Assembly: GCA_031275285.1 (NCBI GenBank)
Contig: JAISOY010000032.1
Coordinates: 1 to 43,232 of the forward strand
Source of the DNA: Bacteroidales bacterium
GTDB lineage: Bacteria > Bacteroidota > Bacteroidia > Bacteroidales > UBA4181
DNA: 43,232 bases
Reading direction: 5' to 3'
This document shows positions 9,956 through 18,852 of the stretch, in pieces. The notes below the pieces were generated by a model. The model did not search any database, was not told where the DNA came from, and saw only the letters and a program-made list of their open reading frames with translations. The position numbers were made by a program, and so were the translations under genes. The stretch's first letter is position 1; each line of letters opens with the position of its first letter.

Positions 9956-11812
9956 TTACTGTTTTTCTGTAACCAGCAAAGCGACCGATCCATCGGAACA
10001 ACTATAAATGCAACGTTTGCCTGATAGAGGAAAAACCGTATTCACCAATGAATTAGCTACCTTTCTCCTCCAGATTAAATGGCCGGTATAAGAATCAACC
10101 GCAAATAATTCCCCTGTCATGGTACTTCCATATATCACACCGTCTTTCTCCTGAGGCATGGAAGGTGCGAATTCATACCCGTATCCGATATAGGTGGCCC
10201 AGAGCTTTTCAACCCGGTTATTCTGAGCTGAGAAACAGACCAGACTATCACGCATTGTTTTAGAAAAGACCCTCGACGAATCTTCGGACAATCCGATCGT
10301 TTCCCTCACTGTGGATTGTTTGGTACGCCATACGGTATGTCCGTTTTGAACATCAATAGCTGTCATAGCCCTATCGGGAGCCGTAATAAAAACTTTACCG
10401 TGAGCAGCTACCGACCATACTGCCGCCGGAGAAAAATGCATCCGTTGCCCGTTTTCATTCCATTTCCATAAAAGCTTTCCTTCGCCTGCAGATAAGGCAT
10501 ATAAATAATTATCCCAGGCACCAAAAACAACATTTCCCTTATACAATAACGGCCGTGATTCAATATATCCATGGATATCGGTATATTCCCAAATGATCTT
10601 ACCTGAATACAGATCAATAGCCCTGAAACAGTGATCGCTTGCCCCGATATACACCACTCCATCAGCAATCAACGGAACACCCATCACCGCTTCTTTTGCT
10701 TCGATTTTCCATATGAGCCGGCCATTTGTATCCAGACAATAAATATTTTTATCTGCCGAACCAAACACTACCCGTCCTTCAGACACGGCAGCAGTTGCAA
10801 CAATCCTGTTTCCGGTTTGATAACGCCATATTACCTTCCCGTTTTTCATATTCAAACAATTCAGGTAACCTTTGTCGTCGCCGATGTATACAGCATTATT
10901 GGCAACAACAGGAGAAGCATAAATAGCCGCTCCTAATTGTGTACGCCAGGCTTCCGAAACAAGAGAATACGAGTGATTCAGGGAATAATCAGGCCGTTCA
11001 TAAGACCTGTTCTTTTCAACATATTCCGTATGCAGGGAATAGCCACCCCGATAAGTCGGCCCGACATTATCCGTCATCTGGTTGTAAGCAATAATCGAAT
11101 CACTGGAAACAGTAAAAACAGTATATCCTCCGACTGGTCCGTTTGCCCGTAATGTAGACCGGTTGATAAAAGCCGGGATACCATCATAATAGGTCAGACT
11201 GTTACTATGGTAATGACCGCCTAATATGGCTTTTATATTATATTGCTGCAGTAAATCCGTTACTTCATACCAATTATCTACATCTCCTTTTTGTAATGGA
11301 TAATGGGTAGTAATAATTACCGGTTTTTTCTTTCCCCACTTTTTCAGATCCCGGGATAAGGCATTGATATCCTGCGGCGCGACATGACCTTCAGCCATCC
11401 GAACTACAGGGCCGGTATTGAAACCTAAAAATAAAAAACCATGGTATTCGAACCGAAAATAATCCGAACCGAAAATATTAGCAAAATCCGTAAATGCGGA
11501 TTCCGTCCATTTGGTATCATGATTCCCTGAAGTAATATGATAAGGAATCTGCAATCGATCTAGAATCGCCTTCGCCTGTAATAAGGATTGGCGATCTCCG
11601 TTTTCGGTAATATCTCCGGAAACAATTACAAAACTCAACTCCGGAGTACGATTGATCTGTTCTACGGCCTTATTCAAATCTTCCCCCGCAACAGGAGCCT
11701 TCTGTGAAATATGAAGATCACTCAATAATGCAAAACGAAAATCCTGAGCGTTTGAGAGATGTATTGATCCTGATAATAAAAAAAAACCGATAAATAAATA
11801 CAGTCGATACAT
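9956..11812 (-). CDS. Metallophosphoesterase fused to PQQ-like beta-propeller, secreted
   Basis: A 618-residue exported fusion. Signal peptide (MYRLYLFIGFFLLSGS onward) ending near NAQ. A calcineurin-like metallophosphoesterase domain (about 22-230) has all five blocks: SDLHIS, SGDITENGD, SGNHD, TTHYP and GGHYHS, which supply the two-metal ligands. From about 290 to the end there are repeated blades such as NNAVYIGDDKGYLNCLN and GKVIWRYQTG, the PQQ_2-type propeller (PF13360). The propeller may bind a ligand or partner; tryptophan-docking quinoprotein chemistry is not implied. I chose ATG 11812 because the 39 bases further upstream (ATG 11851) lie inside a dispersed repeat whose other copy is non-coding. 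The substrate is unknown. Confidence 0.8.
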   Translation of the reverse strand: MYRLYLFIGFFLLSGSIHLSNAQDFRFALLSDLHISQKAPVAGEDLNKAVEQINRTPELSFVIVSGDITENGDRQSLLQAKAILDRLQIPYHITSGNHDTKWTESAFTDFANIFGSDYFRFEYHGFLFLGFNTGPVVRMAEGHVAPQDINALSRDLKKWGKKKPVIITTHYPLQKGDVDNWYEVTDLLQQYNIKAILGGHYHSNSLTYYDGIPAFINRSTLRANGPVGGYTVFTVSSDSIIAYNQMTDNVGPTYRGGYSLHTEYVEKNRSYERPDYSLNHSYSLVSEAWRTQLGAAIYASPVVANNAVYIGDDKGYLNCLNMKNGKVIWRYQTGNRIVATAAVSEGRVVFGSADKNIYCLDTNGRLIWKIEAKEAVMGVPLIADGVVYIGASDHCFRAIDLYSGKIIWEYTDIHGYIESRPLLYKGNVVFGAWDNYLYALSAGEGKLLWKWNENGQRMHFSPAAVWSVAAHGKVFITAPDRAMTAIDVQNGHTVWRTKQSTVRETIGLSEDSSRVFSKTMRDSLVCFSAQNNRVEKLWATYIGYGYEFAPSMPQEKDGVIYGSTMTGELFAVDSYTGHLIWRRKVANSLVNTVFPLSGKRCIYSCSDGSVALLVTEKQ

Positions 11813-11880
11813 TAAGCACCCGGTGCTATCTATTATTTTCTTAAGTCGCATTGGTCAAGTTGATTACATTTATTTATATG
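11813..11880. repeat. Dispersed repeat copy A, with palindrome
   Basis: A 68-base element that reads, on the plus strand, TAAGCACCCGGTGCTATC onward and ends in GATTACATTTATTTATATG. It matches 15091-15160 with about 9 differences over the first 60 positions. It opens with the palindrome AGCACC-C-GGTGCT. It abuts the ATG of the phosphoesterase gene and lies in its 5' leader. Confidence 0.75.
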
Positions 11881-11947
11881 TATTACTTAAAATAGTCAAA
11901 ATGAAGTTTTGTTGTAACCTCAAAAATATCAAATAATTTTGGGTATC

Positions 11948-13207
11948 CTATGATCTGTACTTGTGTTTTTTCTTATTTGCCGGAGCATTTACATATTTTT
12001 TATTAAAAAAATATTGTTTCTGCTCCTGCTTTTCTTCCCCATATCTGGCCACATACATTTTTTCACCATTATAAGGATCGAAACCACAGTAAAACATCAC
12101 AGAAGATAATGTCATAGGAGTCGGAGTAAAATCCTGGACCTGTTCCAGGTGATTCATTCCCATTTTACGCATGATTCCTGATAGTTCCTGCATGTCCTTT
12201 TTTTCACATGCCGGATGGCTGGATATAAAATAAGGGATCAATTGTTGTCTTAAGTTTTGCCTCTCATTGATCTTATCAAACTTCTCCTTAAGTTTTATAA
12301 ACAGGTCGAAAGAAGGTTTACGCATTGCTTTCAGTACTTTTGGAGAGGTATGTTCCGGAGCTACTTTCAAACGTCCCGAAACATGGTGTTGTAATAAATT
12401 GTCAAAATAATCAGATGCTACCCTCCCTTTAAATCCGTTAGCATCCATTAATAAATCATAACGTATCCCGCTACCGATAAATATTTTCCTGATACCATCC
12501 ATTTTCCTTATCTTCCTGTATAATGCCAGCAAATGACCATGATCTGCATCCAGGTTTTTACAGGCCCTGGGATAAATACAGGAATAACGGCTGCATCGTT
12601 CACAAATGGCCTTATCCTTTCCTTGCATACCGAACATATTGGCCGAAGGTCCACCGAGATCCGACAGGTTACCCTTAAATCCGGGCATCCGGATGATTTG
12701 CTTTATCTCATCAATGATGGATCTTTCCGATCGGCAGGCCACAAATTTACCCTGATGGGCAGAGATAGTACAGAAACTACATCCTCCAAAGCACCCCCGG
12801 TGAATATTCACTGAAAATTTGATCATCTCAAAGGCAGGAATATGTTTTTCCTTATACCTTGGGTGAGGTAAACGTGTGTAAGGAAGATCAAATGCCAGAT
12901 CAACATCTTTTTCATCCAACAGGTATTCAGGAGGATTAACCACCACATATCTATCCACGGAAGGCTCTATTAAACGAACCGAATGTAATCTATTGGACTC
13001 TGTCTCTATCCGGCAAAAATTTTCCGCAAATTTCCGCTTGTCTTTCAGACAATCCTCATACGAATGTAATATGATGTGCTTTTGTTGGCTGTCTTTAAAA
13101 AAGGTGTCCCGGGTAAGATAAGCCGTTTGGGGTATCTCCTTCAACCCGGAGATCTTTTTTCCCGACTGCATCTCCCTGGCAACAGAACAAATAGGATGTT
13201 CTCCCAT
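11948..13207 (-). CDS. ygiQ: YgiQ-family radical SAM protein, C-terminal fragment (catalytic part)
   Basis: A 419-residue continuation of the YgiQ/UPF0313 protein whose N-terminus is encoded at 13208-13744 in the same frame. The radical SAM cluster motif CFGGCSFC gives C139, C143 and C146 (CxxxCxxC), and downstream blocks such as GSGIRYDLLM and SGRLKVAPEHTSPKVL are intact. The first codon ATG follows the TGA stop directly (TGAATG), so ribosomes could reinitiate there. The N-terminal 130 residues here belong to the middle of the normal protein, so this fragment alone would lack the N-terminal domain. The family's reaction is unknown. Nothing else in the gene looks decayed. Confidence 0.75.
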   Translation of the reverse strand: MGEHPICSVAREMQSGKKISGLKEIPQTAYLTRDTFFKDSQQKHIILHSYEDCLKDKRKFAENFCRIETESNRLHSVRLIEPSVDRYVVVNPPEYLLDEKDVDLAFDLPYTRLPHPRYKEKHIPAFEMIKFSVNIHRGCFGGCSFCTISAHQGKFVACRSERSIIDEIKQIIRMPGFKGNLSDLGGPSANMFGMQGKDKAICERCSRYSCIYPRACKNLDADHGHLLALYRKIRKMDGIRKIFIGSGIRYDLLMDANGFKGRVASDYFDNLLQHHVSGRLKVAPEHTSPKVLKAMRKPSFDLFIKLKEKFDKINERQNLRQQLIPYFISSHPACEKKDMQELSGIMRKMGMNHLEQVQDFTPTPMTLSSVMFYCGFDPYNGEKMYVARYGEEKQEQKQYFFNKKYVNAPANKKKHKYRS

Positions 13208-13744
13208 TCAGTATATCAGTAAATCGGCACCACTATCGACTAAAATGCTCGGTTTAAGGGTATCCTGCCAGTAATCATAATGGGTCAGCCGGCGCAAAGA
13301 GGCTTCTATGCCTCCTATTACCACAGGCACATCCGGATATAAATCCTTCAAAATACGAGAATATACCGATACGACATAATCGGGCCGGAATCCTGCCTGA
13401 TTACCGGCAGTGTATGCATCATCACTGCGTAAACGTTTGTTGGCTGTATAATGATTCACCATGCTGTCCATACATCCTCCGGATATTCCGAAAAAAAGGC
13501 GGGGAATACCCAATTTTCTGAAATCACGAAGATCATCGCGCCAATTAGGCTGTGGAACAATGGCCACCCGTAATCCTTCGGCTTCCAGAATGCGCCCGAT
13601 AACTGCAGCCCCAAAAGATGGATGATCGACATAGGCATCACCTGAAAAAAGGATCACATCCAATTCTTCCCATCCTCTTGCCTCCACCTCTTTTTTAGAA
13701 GTGGGCAACCAATCGGTTATTTTACGATGTATTACACGTGTCAT
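13208..13744 (-). CDS. ygiQ: YgiQ-family radical SAM protein, N-terminal fragment (UPF0313 N)
   Basis: 178 residues covering the conserved N-terminal domain (PF08497): DVILFSGDAYVDHPSFGAAV, FGISGGCMDSMVNHY, PVVIGGIEASLRRLTHYDYW, then DLLIY followed by TGA at 13208-13210. In homologues a glycine follows this block (E. coli type: DLL-hydrophobic-aromatic-G), so a single base change GGA to TGA explains the interruption. A TATCTTTG -7 box at 13752-13759 (minus) sits only 7 bases before the ATG, which would make a nearly leaderless transcript; no good -33 box is seen. Either a recent nonsense mutation, a sequencing error, or a split but coupled gene. Confidence 0.75.
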   Translation of the reverse strand: MTRVIHRKITDWLPTSKKEVEARGWEELDVILFSGDAYVDHPSFGAAVIGRILEAEGLRVAIVPQPNWRDDLRDFRKLGIPRLFFGISGGCMDSMVNHYTANKRLRSDDAYTAGNQAGFRPDYVVSVYSRILKDLYPDVPVVIGGIEASLRRLTHYDYWQDTLKPSILVDSGADLLIY

Positions 13745-13830
13745 TATAAAACAAAGATAGGTATAATGTCGAAATCAGGAAATCAATCCTTTTTATATAT
13801 CTTCGCAACTTTAAATATTATTGGATAAAC

Positions 13831-15093
13831 ATGAATCTATTCAGACGCTGTTTTCACATTTCCCTGATCATTGCTTTTTTATTTCCTATCTCCGCTTTTT
13901 CCGGTAATGACACCATACGCCTGGGGCGTTCCTTCGGCCTGCAGATATCCGGCTTTGCCCGGGTAGATTATATCTACGACACACGGCAGACAGCAGAAGC
14001 TGTAGAAGGCTTGTTCACTTTTTATCCTTCTCCGGAAATGTTAGATGCAAATGGAGATGATATCAACGCTTCACCAAAGGCTAATTTCTTATCCATCGCA
14101 TCACGTCTATCTACCCGCTTTTTTGCTCCTGATGTGTTCGGGGCAAAATCTTCGGCATATATTGAATTCGATTTTACAGGAACATCCAACACGAATGGGG
14201 TACGTTTACGGCAGGCCTATGTGAACCTTGCCTGGAAGCAAAGCAGCCTGTTGCTCGGAAGGACATGGCATCCACTGGCACAAAGCTGTATTCCGAATGT
14301 GATCGGACTCAATACAGGCGCACCGTTCTGGGCATTCAACAGAAGTGACCAGGTACGTTTCAATTACCGTCCCAATAATTGGAACTTTTCTGTGATTGCC
14401 CTTTACCAGAGTGATTACGCATCCCTAGGACCATCTCCGTCAGGAGCGCTTAAAAGTTCCTCTTATATGCGGGATGCCGTGTGGCCAGAATTTGATGTGG
14501 ATATTGCATATAAGACCAAAAGTCTTCATGCCGGAGTGGTGGGTAGTGTCAAAACAATCAAACCACGCCTGTTCACCGAGGGAACCAACGGAAGGTATAA
14601 AACCGATGAAAAGCTGACCACCTTTTCCGCACAGGCATATCTCCAGTATCAATTGTCAAAATGGATATTTAAGGCACAAGGTACATATGCCCAGAATATG
14701 ACAGAGTCGCTGATGATAGGCGGTTATGCCGTAAGTAGTATTAACCCTGATACCGGACATGAAACATATACACCTACACAGTACATGAATTACTGGGTAA
14801 ATATAGATTACGGGAAAAAATGGCAAACCGGGTTATTTATCGGATTCCTCAATAGTCTGGGGACATTGGGGAATGTTACCGGAGAATGGTATGCCAGAAG
14901 ACCGGATATCAAATATATGTACCGTATTTCACCGCATCTGTTTTATAATGTCCAAAACTGGCAGTTTGCCGTCGAAATGGAATACACAGCGGCAGCATTC
15001 GGCGACATTCGGAATGCGGACAAAGCAAAGATCGTAAATACGAAAGAATACGCTAATTTAAGAAGCAATTTACTGGTTTGTTTTTATTTTTAA
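13831..15093 (+). CDS. Outer membrane beta-barrel protein, porin-like
   Basis: 420 residues. Signal peptide (about 1-24, SLIIAFLFPISAFS). The mature part begins with SFGLQISGFARVDYIYDTRQ and continues with alternating hydrophobic/aromatic strands, a pattern like DcaP/phosphate-selective-porin type barrels, with FDFTGTSNTNGVRLRQAYVN and LLLGRTWHPLAQ in the first third. It ends in the C-terminal aromatic residue (CFYF) expected for assembly by BAM. I cannot name a substrate. A RemB/Wzi-like gene follows on the same strand after 183 bases, so the pair may be co-expressed. Its stop codon is the first three bases of repeat copy B. Confidence 0.75.
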   Translation: MNLFRRCFHISLIIAFLFPISAFSGNDTIRLGRSFGLQISGFARVDYIYDTRQTAEAVEGLFTFYPSPEMLDANGDDINASPKANFLSIASRLSTRFFAPDVFGAKSSAYIEFDFTGTSNTNGVRLRQAYVNLAWKQSSLLLGRTWHPLAQSCIPNVIGLNTGAPFWAFNRSDQVRFNYRPNNWNFSVIALYQSDYASLGPSPSGALKSSSYMRDAVWPEFDVDIAYKTKSLHAGVVGSVKTIKPRLFTEGTNGRYKTDEKLTTFSAQAYLQYQLSKWIFKAQGTYAQNMTESLMIGGYAVSSINPDTGHETYTPTQYMNYWVNIDYGKKWQTGLFIGFLNSLGTLGNVTGEWYARRPDIKYMYRISPHLFYNVQNWQFAVEMEYTAAAFGDIRNADKAKIVNTKEYANLRSNLLVCFYF

Positions 15094-15160
15094 GCACTCA
15101 GTGCTATTTACTGTTTTCTTAAGTCACATTGATCAGATTGATTACATTTATTTAAATATG
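15091..15160. repeat. Dispersed repeat copy B, with palindrome
   Basis: A 70-base element starting at the porin stop codon. It shares its order and most bases with 11813-11880, including TTTTCTTAAGTC and TTGATTACATTTATTT. The palindrome here is AGCACT-C-AGTGCT: compared with copy A both arms changed together, so the pairing is kept. Confidence 0.75.
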
Positions 15161-15276
15161 ACATTAATTGTTTGGCATTACTTGATGATGTTTTTTAAGT
15201 CGATCAGTTTATTGATAATTCCCAATTGGCGTCGCCGAGCTAAAGGTTTTCAATTTTCCATTCTCAATTACCGGAT

Positions 15277-16800
15277 ATGCCCTCGTTTTCCCACAAAATA
15301 ATATCCCTGATCCTGTTGTGTCTGCTTTATAGTTCCGGCTTACAGGCACAGTTCAACAGTCCGTTGGAAAGACATATCTCCCTCTCTGTTGAAGAAGATA
15401 TGCAGGCATCGGGGAATATCTTTTTTTCTTCGTGGAAACCTTTTATACAAGAGCATATTCAACCGGCTACTTCCCGTTCATTGGTATGGAATGACACACA
15501 AAGCAGCAGACGGACATGGTGGGGAAGAAAGATATTCGAAGAAAGCCTGCTGGAACGGGGTGACTCAGGTTACTACCTGTTTTTCGACCCTGTCTTTGAT
15601 TTTTCTTTGGGTAAGGAGTCCTCTACCGATCGCAAGCTATATGTCAACACCCGTGGAATAAGGGCAGGAGCCAGATTAGGAAAACGCTTCGCTTTTGAGA
15701 CGGATGTGTATGAAAACCAGATAAAAGTACCCATACAGGTGGATGAATATACAGCCATGTGGCGAGTCATGCCGGGACAGGGGCAAGCCCGTCGCTATAA
15801 AAACACCGGATGGGATTTTTTCAATGCTTCAGGATATATTTCATGGAGTATACATAGATCACACAATGTACAATTCGGCCATGGAAAACATTTTGTGGGA
15901 GACGGTTACCGTTCCCTGTTGTTGTCCGATAATACCTTCAATTATCCATATATAAAATATACGGCAACATTCGGGCGATGGCAATATGTCCGGAATGTAT
16001 CTTCTTTTATGAATATCGTCTCCCAGAGTGATGTATATGAATATCCCAAGAAAACAGCAGGATTCGATTACCTGACCGTACTCATCGGGAAAAAATTATA
16101 TCTGTCTTTATTTGAAAGTAACATCTGGCATAATCCGGATAGCACAGGCCGTTTTAAACCTACTTTTCCCATGTTTAACCCTATTATCCTGACAAATACT
16201 TTATTCACCAAAAACAGTGAGAAGACACATTCACTGGTTGGGATCAATGTCAGGTATGACCTGTCGCAAAGCATCCAGCTATACGGACAACTGGCTTTTG
16301 ATGATATGATGAATACCCTAAAAAAAAATGGGAAACAGATCGGTGCCAAATATTTTAATGCGTTTACCATCGACCGCTTATTCCTGCAAGCGGAATACAA
16401 TGAAATAGAAAAGGATAGTTATTCATATACAAAAGACACTTATATATCTTATACACATTATAATCAGGCAATCGCCCATCCTTTAGGTAATAATTTAAGG
16501 GAAGTGCTGGCTTTTGCTTCTTATGCTTTCCGAAGATTCCGGTTCGACTACCGGTTTAATTTCGCAAAAGAAAAGGATGCCGGGGTTACAGCTCTACAGG
16601 AACTCCCTATATATAACCATGGAAAAAAAGTGGTATCAAATCACATTCAGGCAGCCTGGATCATCAATCCGAGAACAATGATGCAATTGGCAGTTGCCTA
16701 TACCGACCGCAATGAAACTACGATTACTAATAGCAGGCACACAGGGGTTTTCCTGATTTCTTTCCGTACAGCCCTGCGTAATATATACTTTGATTTCTGA
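15277..16800 (+). CDS. Outer membrane protein of the RemB / capsule-assembly Wzi-like type
   Basis: 507 residues. Signal peptide about 1-24 (LILLCLLYSSGLQAQ). The mature part has WWGRKIFEESL, then beta-strand rich sequence with the conserved-looking HNVQFGHGKHFVGDGYRSLL and NYPYIKYTATFGRWQY, which resembles the Wzi-like capsule-assembly fold and the flavobacterial RemB protein. The C-terminus NIYFDF is a barrel end. The role is probably at the cell surface, but gliding is not implied because related proteins occur in non-gliding Bacteroidales. The ATG at 15277 leads straight into the signal. It follows the porin gene and is convergent with the TIGR02757 gene, 65 bases away. Confidence 0.7.
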   Translation: MPSFSHKIISLILLCLLYSSGLQAQFNSPLERHISLSVEEDMQASGNIFFSSWKPFIQEHIQPATSRSLVWNDTQSSRRTWWGRKIFEESLLERGDSGYYLFFDPVFDFSLGKESSTDRKLYVNTRGIRAGARLGKRFAFETDVYENQIKVPIQVDEYTAMWRVMPGQGQARRYKNTGWDFFNASGYISWSIHRSHNVQFGHGKHFVGDGYRSLLLSDNTFNYPYIKYTATFGRWQYVRNVSSFMNIVSQSDVYEYPKKTAGFDYLTVLIGKKLYLSLFESNIWHNPDSTGRFKPTFPMFNPIILTNTLFTKNSEKTHSLVGINVRYDLSQSIQLYGQLAFDDMMNTLKKNGKQIGAKYFNAFTIDRLFLQAEYNEIEKDSYSYTKDTYISYTHYNQAIAHPLGNNLREVLAFASYAFRRFRFDYRFNFAKEKDAGVTALQELPIYNHGKKVVSNHIQAAWIINPRTMMQLAVAYTDRNETTITNSRHTGVFLISFRTALRNIYFDF

Positions 16801-16865
16801 CCAACATCTGTTCACTCGTAATATTACGTACAAAAATGTGATTCACAAGAAAAGCCCTTACCGGT

Positions 16866-17597
16866 TCAATCAAAATATTCCGGGTTATTTACAGCATATC
16901 CAAATAAAGAGAAGTCCCCCCGACTGGGGTCATCAGGAAAAATTCCCTTAAAGTACCTATCAATCTCCATTGACGTAACCTTATCCGCATTTTTTCGTTT
17001 TGTGATTCCTAAACGGATGCTCATTTTGTGAACATGCGTATCCAATGGAATCGATAATTTGGAAGGATCCACCGATTTCCATATTCCCAGATCGACACAG
17101 CTATCCTGTCGGCACATCCAGCGCAGGAACATGTTGATCCGTTTACAGGCCGAAGTGCTGTTTGGGGAAGGGAAATAATGGACATGGCCGAAAAGTTTCT
17201 GTAATGCCTCGACAGGCGGTACAAGTTTATTTGATATTACTATAGTTTCCAGATCATTGAATTGTGTGTAGCAATCACATAATATAGATAACAACTCATA
17301 TATATCCGTATAAGCGATAAACCGGTAAAATTTTCTTTTGTCGGCCCTACGGAAATAAGAGAAATCTCCTTTGAGAATATATGTGTGAGGAGAATATCCC
17401 ATGATTGCATGAAGTTCATCTACTTTTTTTATGATCTGTGCCCGTCTCCCGAATGCCAAATAAGCCGTTAAAAGTGCAGAGATTTCCACATCCTGTTTCC
17501 CGGTAAAACGATGTGGAAACTGTATCGGATCATTCTTGATAAACTCAGTATCTTCGTACTTATCCGCCCATTCGATCAATTGCTCTCTTATATTCAT
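16866..17597 (-). CDS. TIGR02757 family protein (DUF2400)
   Basis: 243 residues from the ATG at 17597; the frame stays open to 17618 but the downstream start (MNIREQLIEWADKYED) fits family length better. Characteristic blocks are DPIQFPHRF, DVEISALLTAYLAFGRR, FLRWMCRQD and SIPLDTHVHKM, and the C-terminus is FSLFGYAVNNPEYF. The later half resembles a helix-hairpin-helix DNA-glycosylase-like fold (family inference), but no activity is established. Cytoplasmic, no signal. It follows the MBL-fold gene on the same strand by 64 bases. Confidence 0.85.
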   Translation of the reverse strand: MNIREQLIEWADKYEDTEFIKNDPIQFPHRFTGKQDVEISALLTAYLAFGRRAQIIKKVDELHAIMGYSPHTYILKGDFSYFRRADKRKFYRFIAYTDIYELLSILCDCYTQFNDLETIVISNKLVPPVEALQKLFGHVHYFPSPNSTSACKRINMFLRWMCRQDSCVDLGIWKSVDPSKLSIPLDTHVHKMSIRLGITKRKNADKVTSMEIDRYFKGIFPDDPSRGDFSLFGYAVNNPEYFD

Positions 17598-17661
17598 CAC
17601 TGGCTGTAATATAACCAAAATTTCAATTTTTTATATCCGTAAAAATACTGTTACATCGATC

Positions 17662-18576
17662 CTATTCCAACTTAACCAAACCATCACGGCAACTGACATA
17701 GTGTTCGGCAATTCCGATTTCCTCCATCCAGCGTCGTGTTTCCATGGTTGTTAATCTACTTCCCTGACGGGGATCCCATACCCAACTAGGAGTGGGCCAT
17801 AAACAGGCTTTAAATTTTATGCTTTTGTAAAACGACTCCCGGCATCCATGCTGCCCATGATGTGAGACCTGTAAATAATCGCAATCCAGATCATTGCGGT
17901 AAGCAGCCAATACTTTGTCACCGCATTCTTCTCCGGCATCGGCCAGAAATACAACTGACTTTTTCTTATCCCACACCCGAATCACCATGCTGGAATTATT
18001 ATACGTATTTTCAGTTATTTCCTCATTGGTTACTCCTAATATTTTAAAACGCACGCCATCAATCTTTATTTCCGATCCCGGGGTTCTGAGGTCAACGACA
18101 TGTGTGATCCCAGGATTCAGGTTATCCAGATAGCCGTAAAATTTCCGGGTCATATCATCGTTCCCGGCAATCATTTTTTCAGAGAAACGCGAGTGATAAA
18201 TGGTTTTGATCTTTATACCCTGAGGATCACCGAGAATACTAGTAATGGCGCCTATATGGTCGGCATGAGGATGAGATATGAACCATGCTTCAACTTCGCC
18301 ATTTCCTACCTGTTTGATGAATTCCCTGAGGTAACCGGCTTCACGTACCTCTCCCCCATCCATCACAATGATATGTCCTTTCCCGGTTTTCAAAACGTAA
18401 GAGTTTCCAATATTATCCACCTGCGACGGCAATTGCCATAAAGTAAAATGCCCTGTCTTTTTTATTTTTCCCGGTTTCTCAGAGTTCATCGAATAACCCG
18501 AACCTAAACCAATGATCAGAATAAAGATCGGGAACATCATCATTTTTACTTTTCCGATAATTTTTGACAACATCAT
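17662..18576 (-). CDS. Exported MBL-fold metallohydrolase (ComEC/Rec2-like domain)
   Basis: 304 residues. An N-terminal hydrophobic segment (about 12-29, MMMFPIFILIIGLGSGYS) is a signal peptide or anchor. The MBL domain has the zinc motif H102-x-H104-x-D106-H107 in SHPHADHIGA, then VVFLADAGEE and VSHHGQHGC, which supply later metal ligands, as in the DNA-internalization-type branch of the superfamily. That branch includes stand-alone hydrolases of unknown substrate. The first two codons are both ATG, so the start could be 18576 or 18573. An anchored periplasmic hydrolase is the likely form. Confidence 0.8.
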   Translation of the reverse strand: MMLSKIIGKVKMMMFPIFILIIGLGSGYSMNSEKPGKIKKTGHFTLWQLPSQVDNIGNSYVLKTGKGHIIVMDGGEVREAGYLREFIKQVGNGEVEAWFISHPHADHIGAITSILGDPQGIKIKTIYHSRFSEKMIAGNDDMTRKFYGYLDNLNPGITHVVDLRTPGSEIKIDGVRFKILGVTNEEITENTYNNSSMVIRVWDKKKSVVFLADAGEECGDKVLAAYRNDLDCDYLQVSHHGQHGCRESFYKSIKFKACLWPTPSWVWDPRQGSRLTTMETRRWMEEIGIAEHYVSCRDGLVKLE

Positions 18577-18821
18577 GTATTTTTAGATTATTTACTGAAA
18601 GAAATTTACAAACCCAACTGTACATTTCCAAGTAGAACAGATTTTCCGCACCATTCCATATCAACTACAAATAAATACCCATTTAGTAGATCTGTTCTTC
18701 AGCCCATTTTTTATATGCAATATTACAGAATAAAAAGCAAATTACGTATTTTCAACTTAAAGATATAGGATCAGAAATGACAATTATTAAAGGTTCTTCC
18801 GGAAAACATATCCGAAAATTA

Positions 18822-18829
18822 TATCTTTG
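18822..18829 (+). promoter_or_regulatory. -7 promoter box of the ketosynthase-like/methyltransferase pair
   Basis: TATCTTTG is a full match to TAnnTTTG, 23 bases before the ATG at 18853. The -33 region has no clear TTTG. Confidence 0.55.
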
Positions 18830-18852
18830 TTCCCAATACCATATCAGACATT

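Noticed and set aside
13208..13210. TGA read as glycine or selenocysteine (recoded stop)
   Set aside because: Several intact genes here end in TGA (for example at 3645, 16800 and 27619), the homologous residue is glycine not cysteine, and no recoding hairpin was seen. A point mutation or sequencing error is simpler.
15101..15301. 66-codon frame between the two outer membrane genes
   Set aside because: It lies in repeat copy B and overlaps the start of the RemB-like gene in another frame; it looks incidental.
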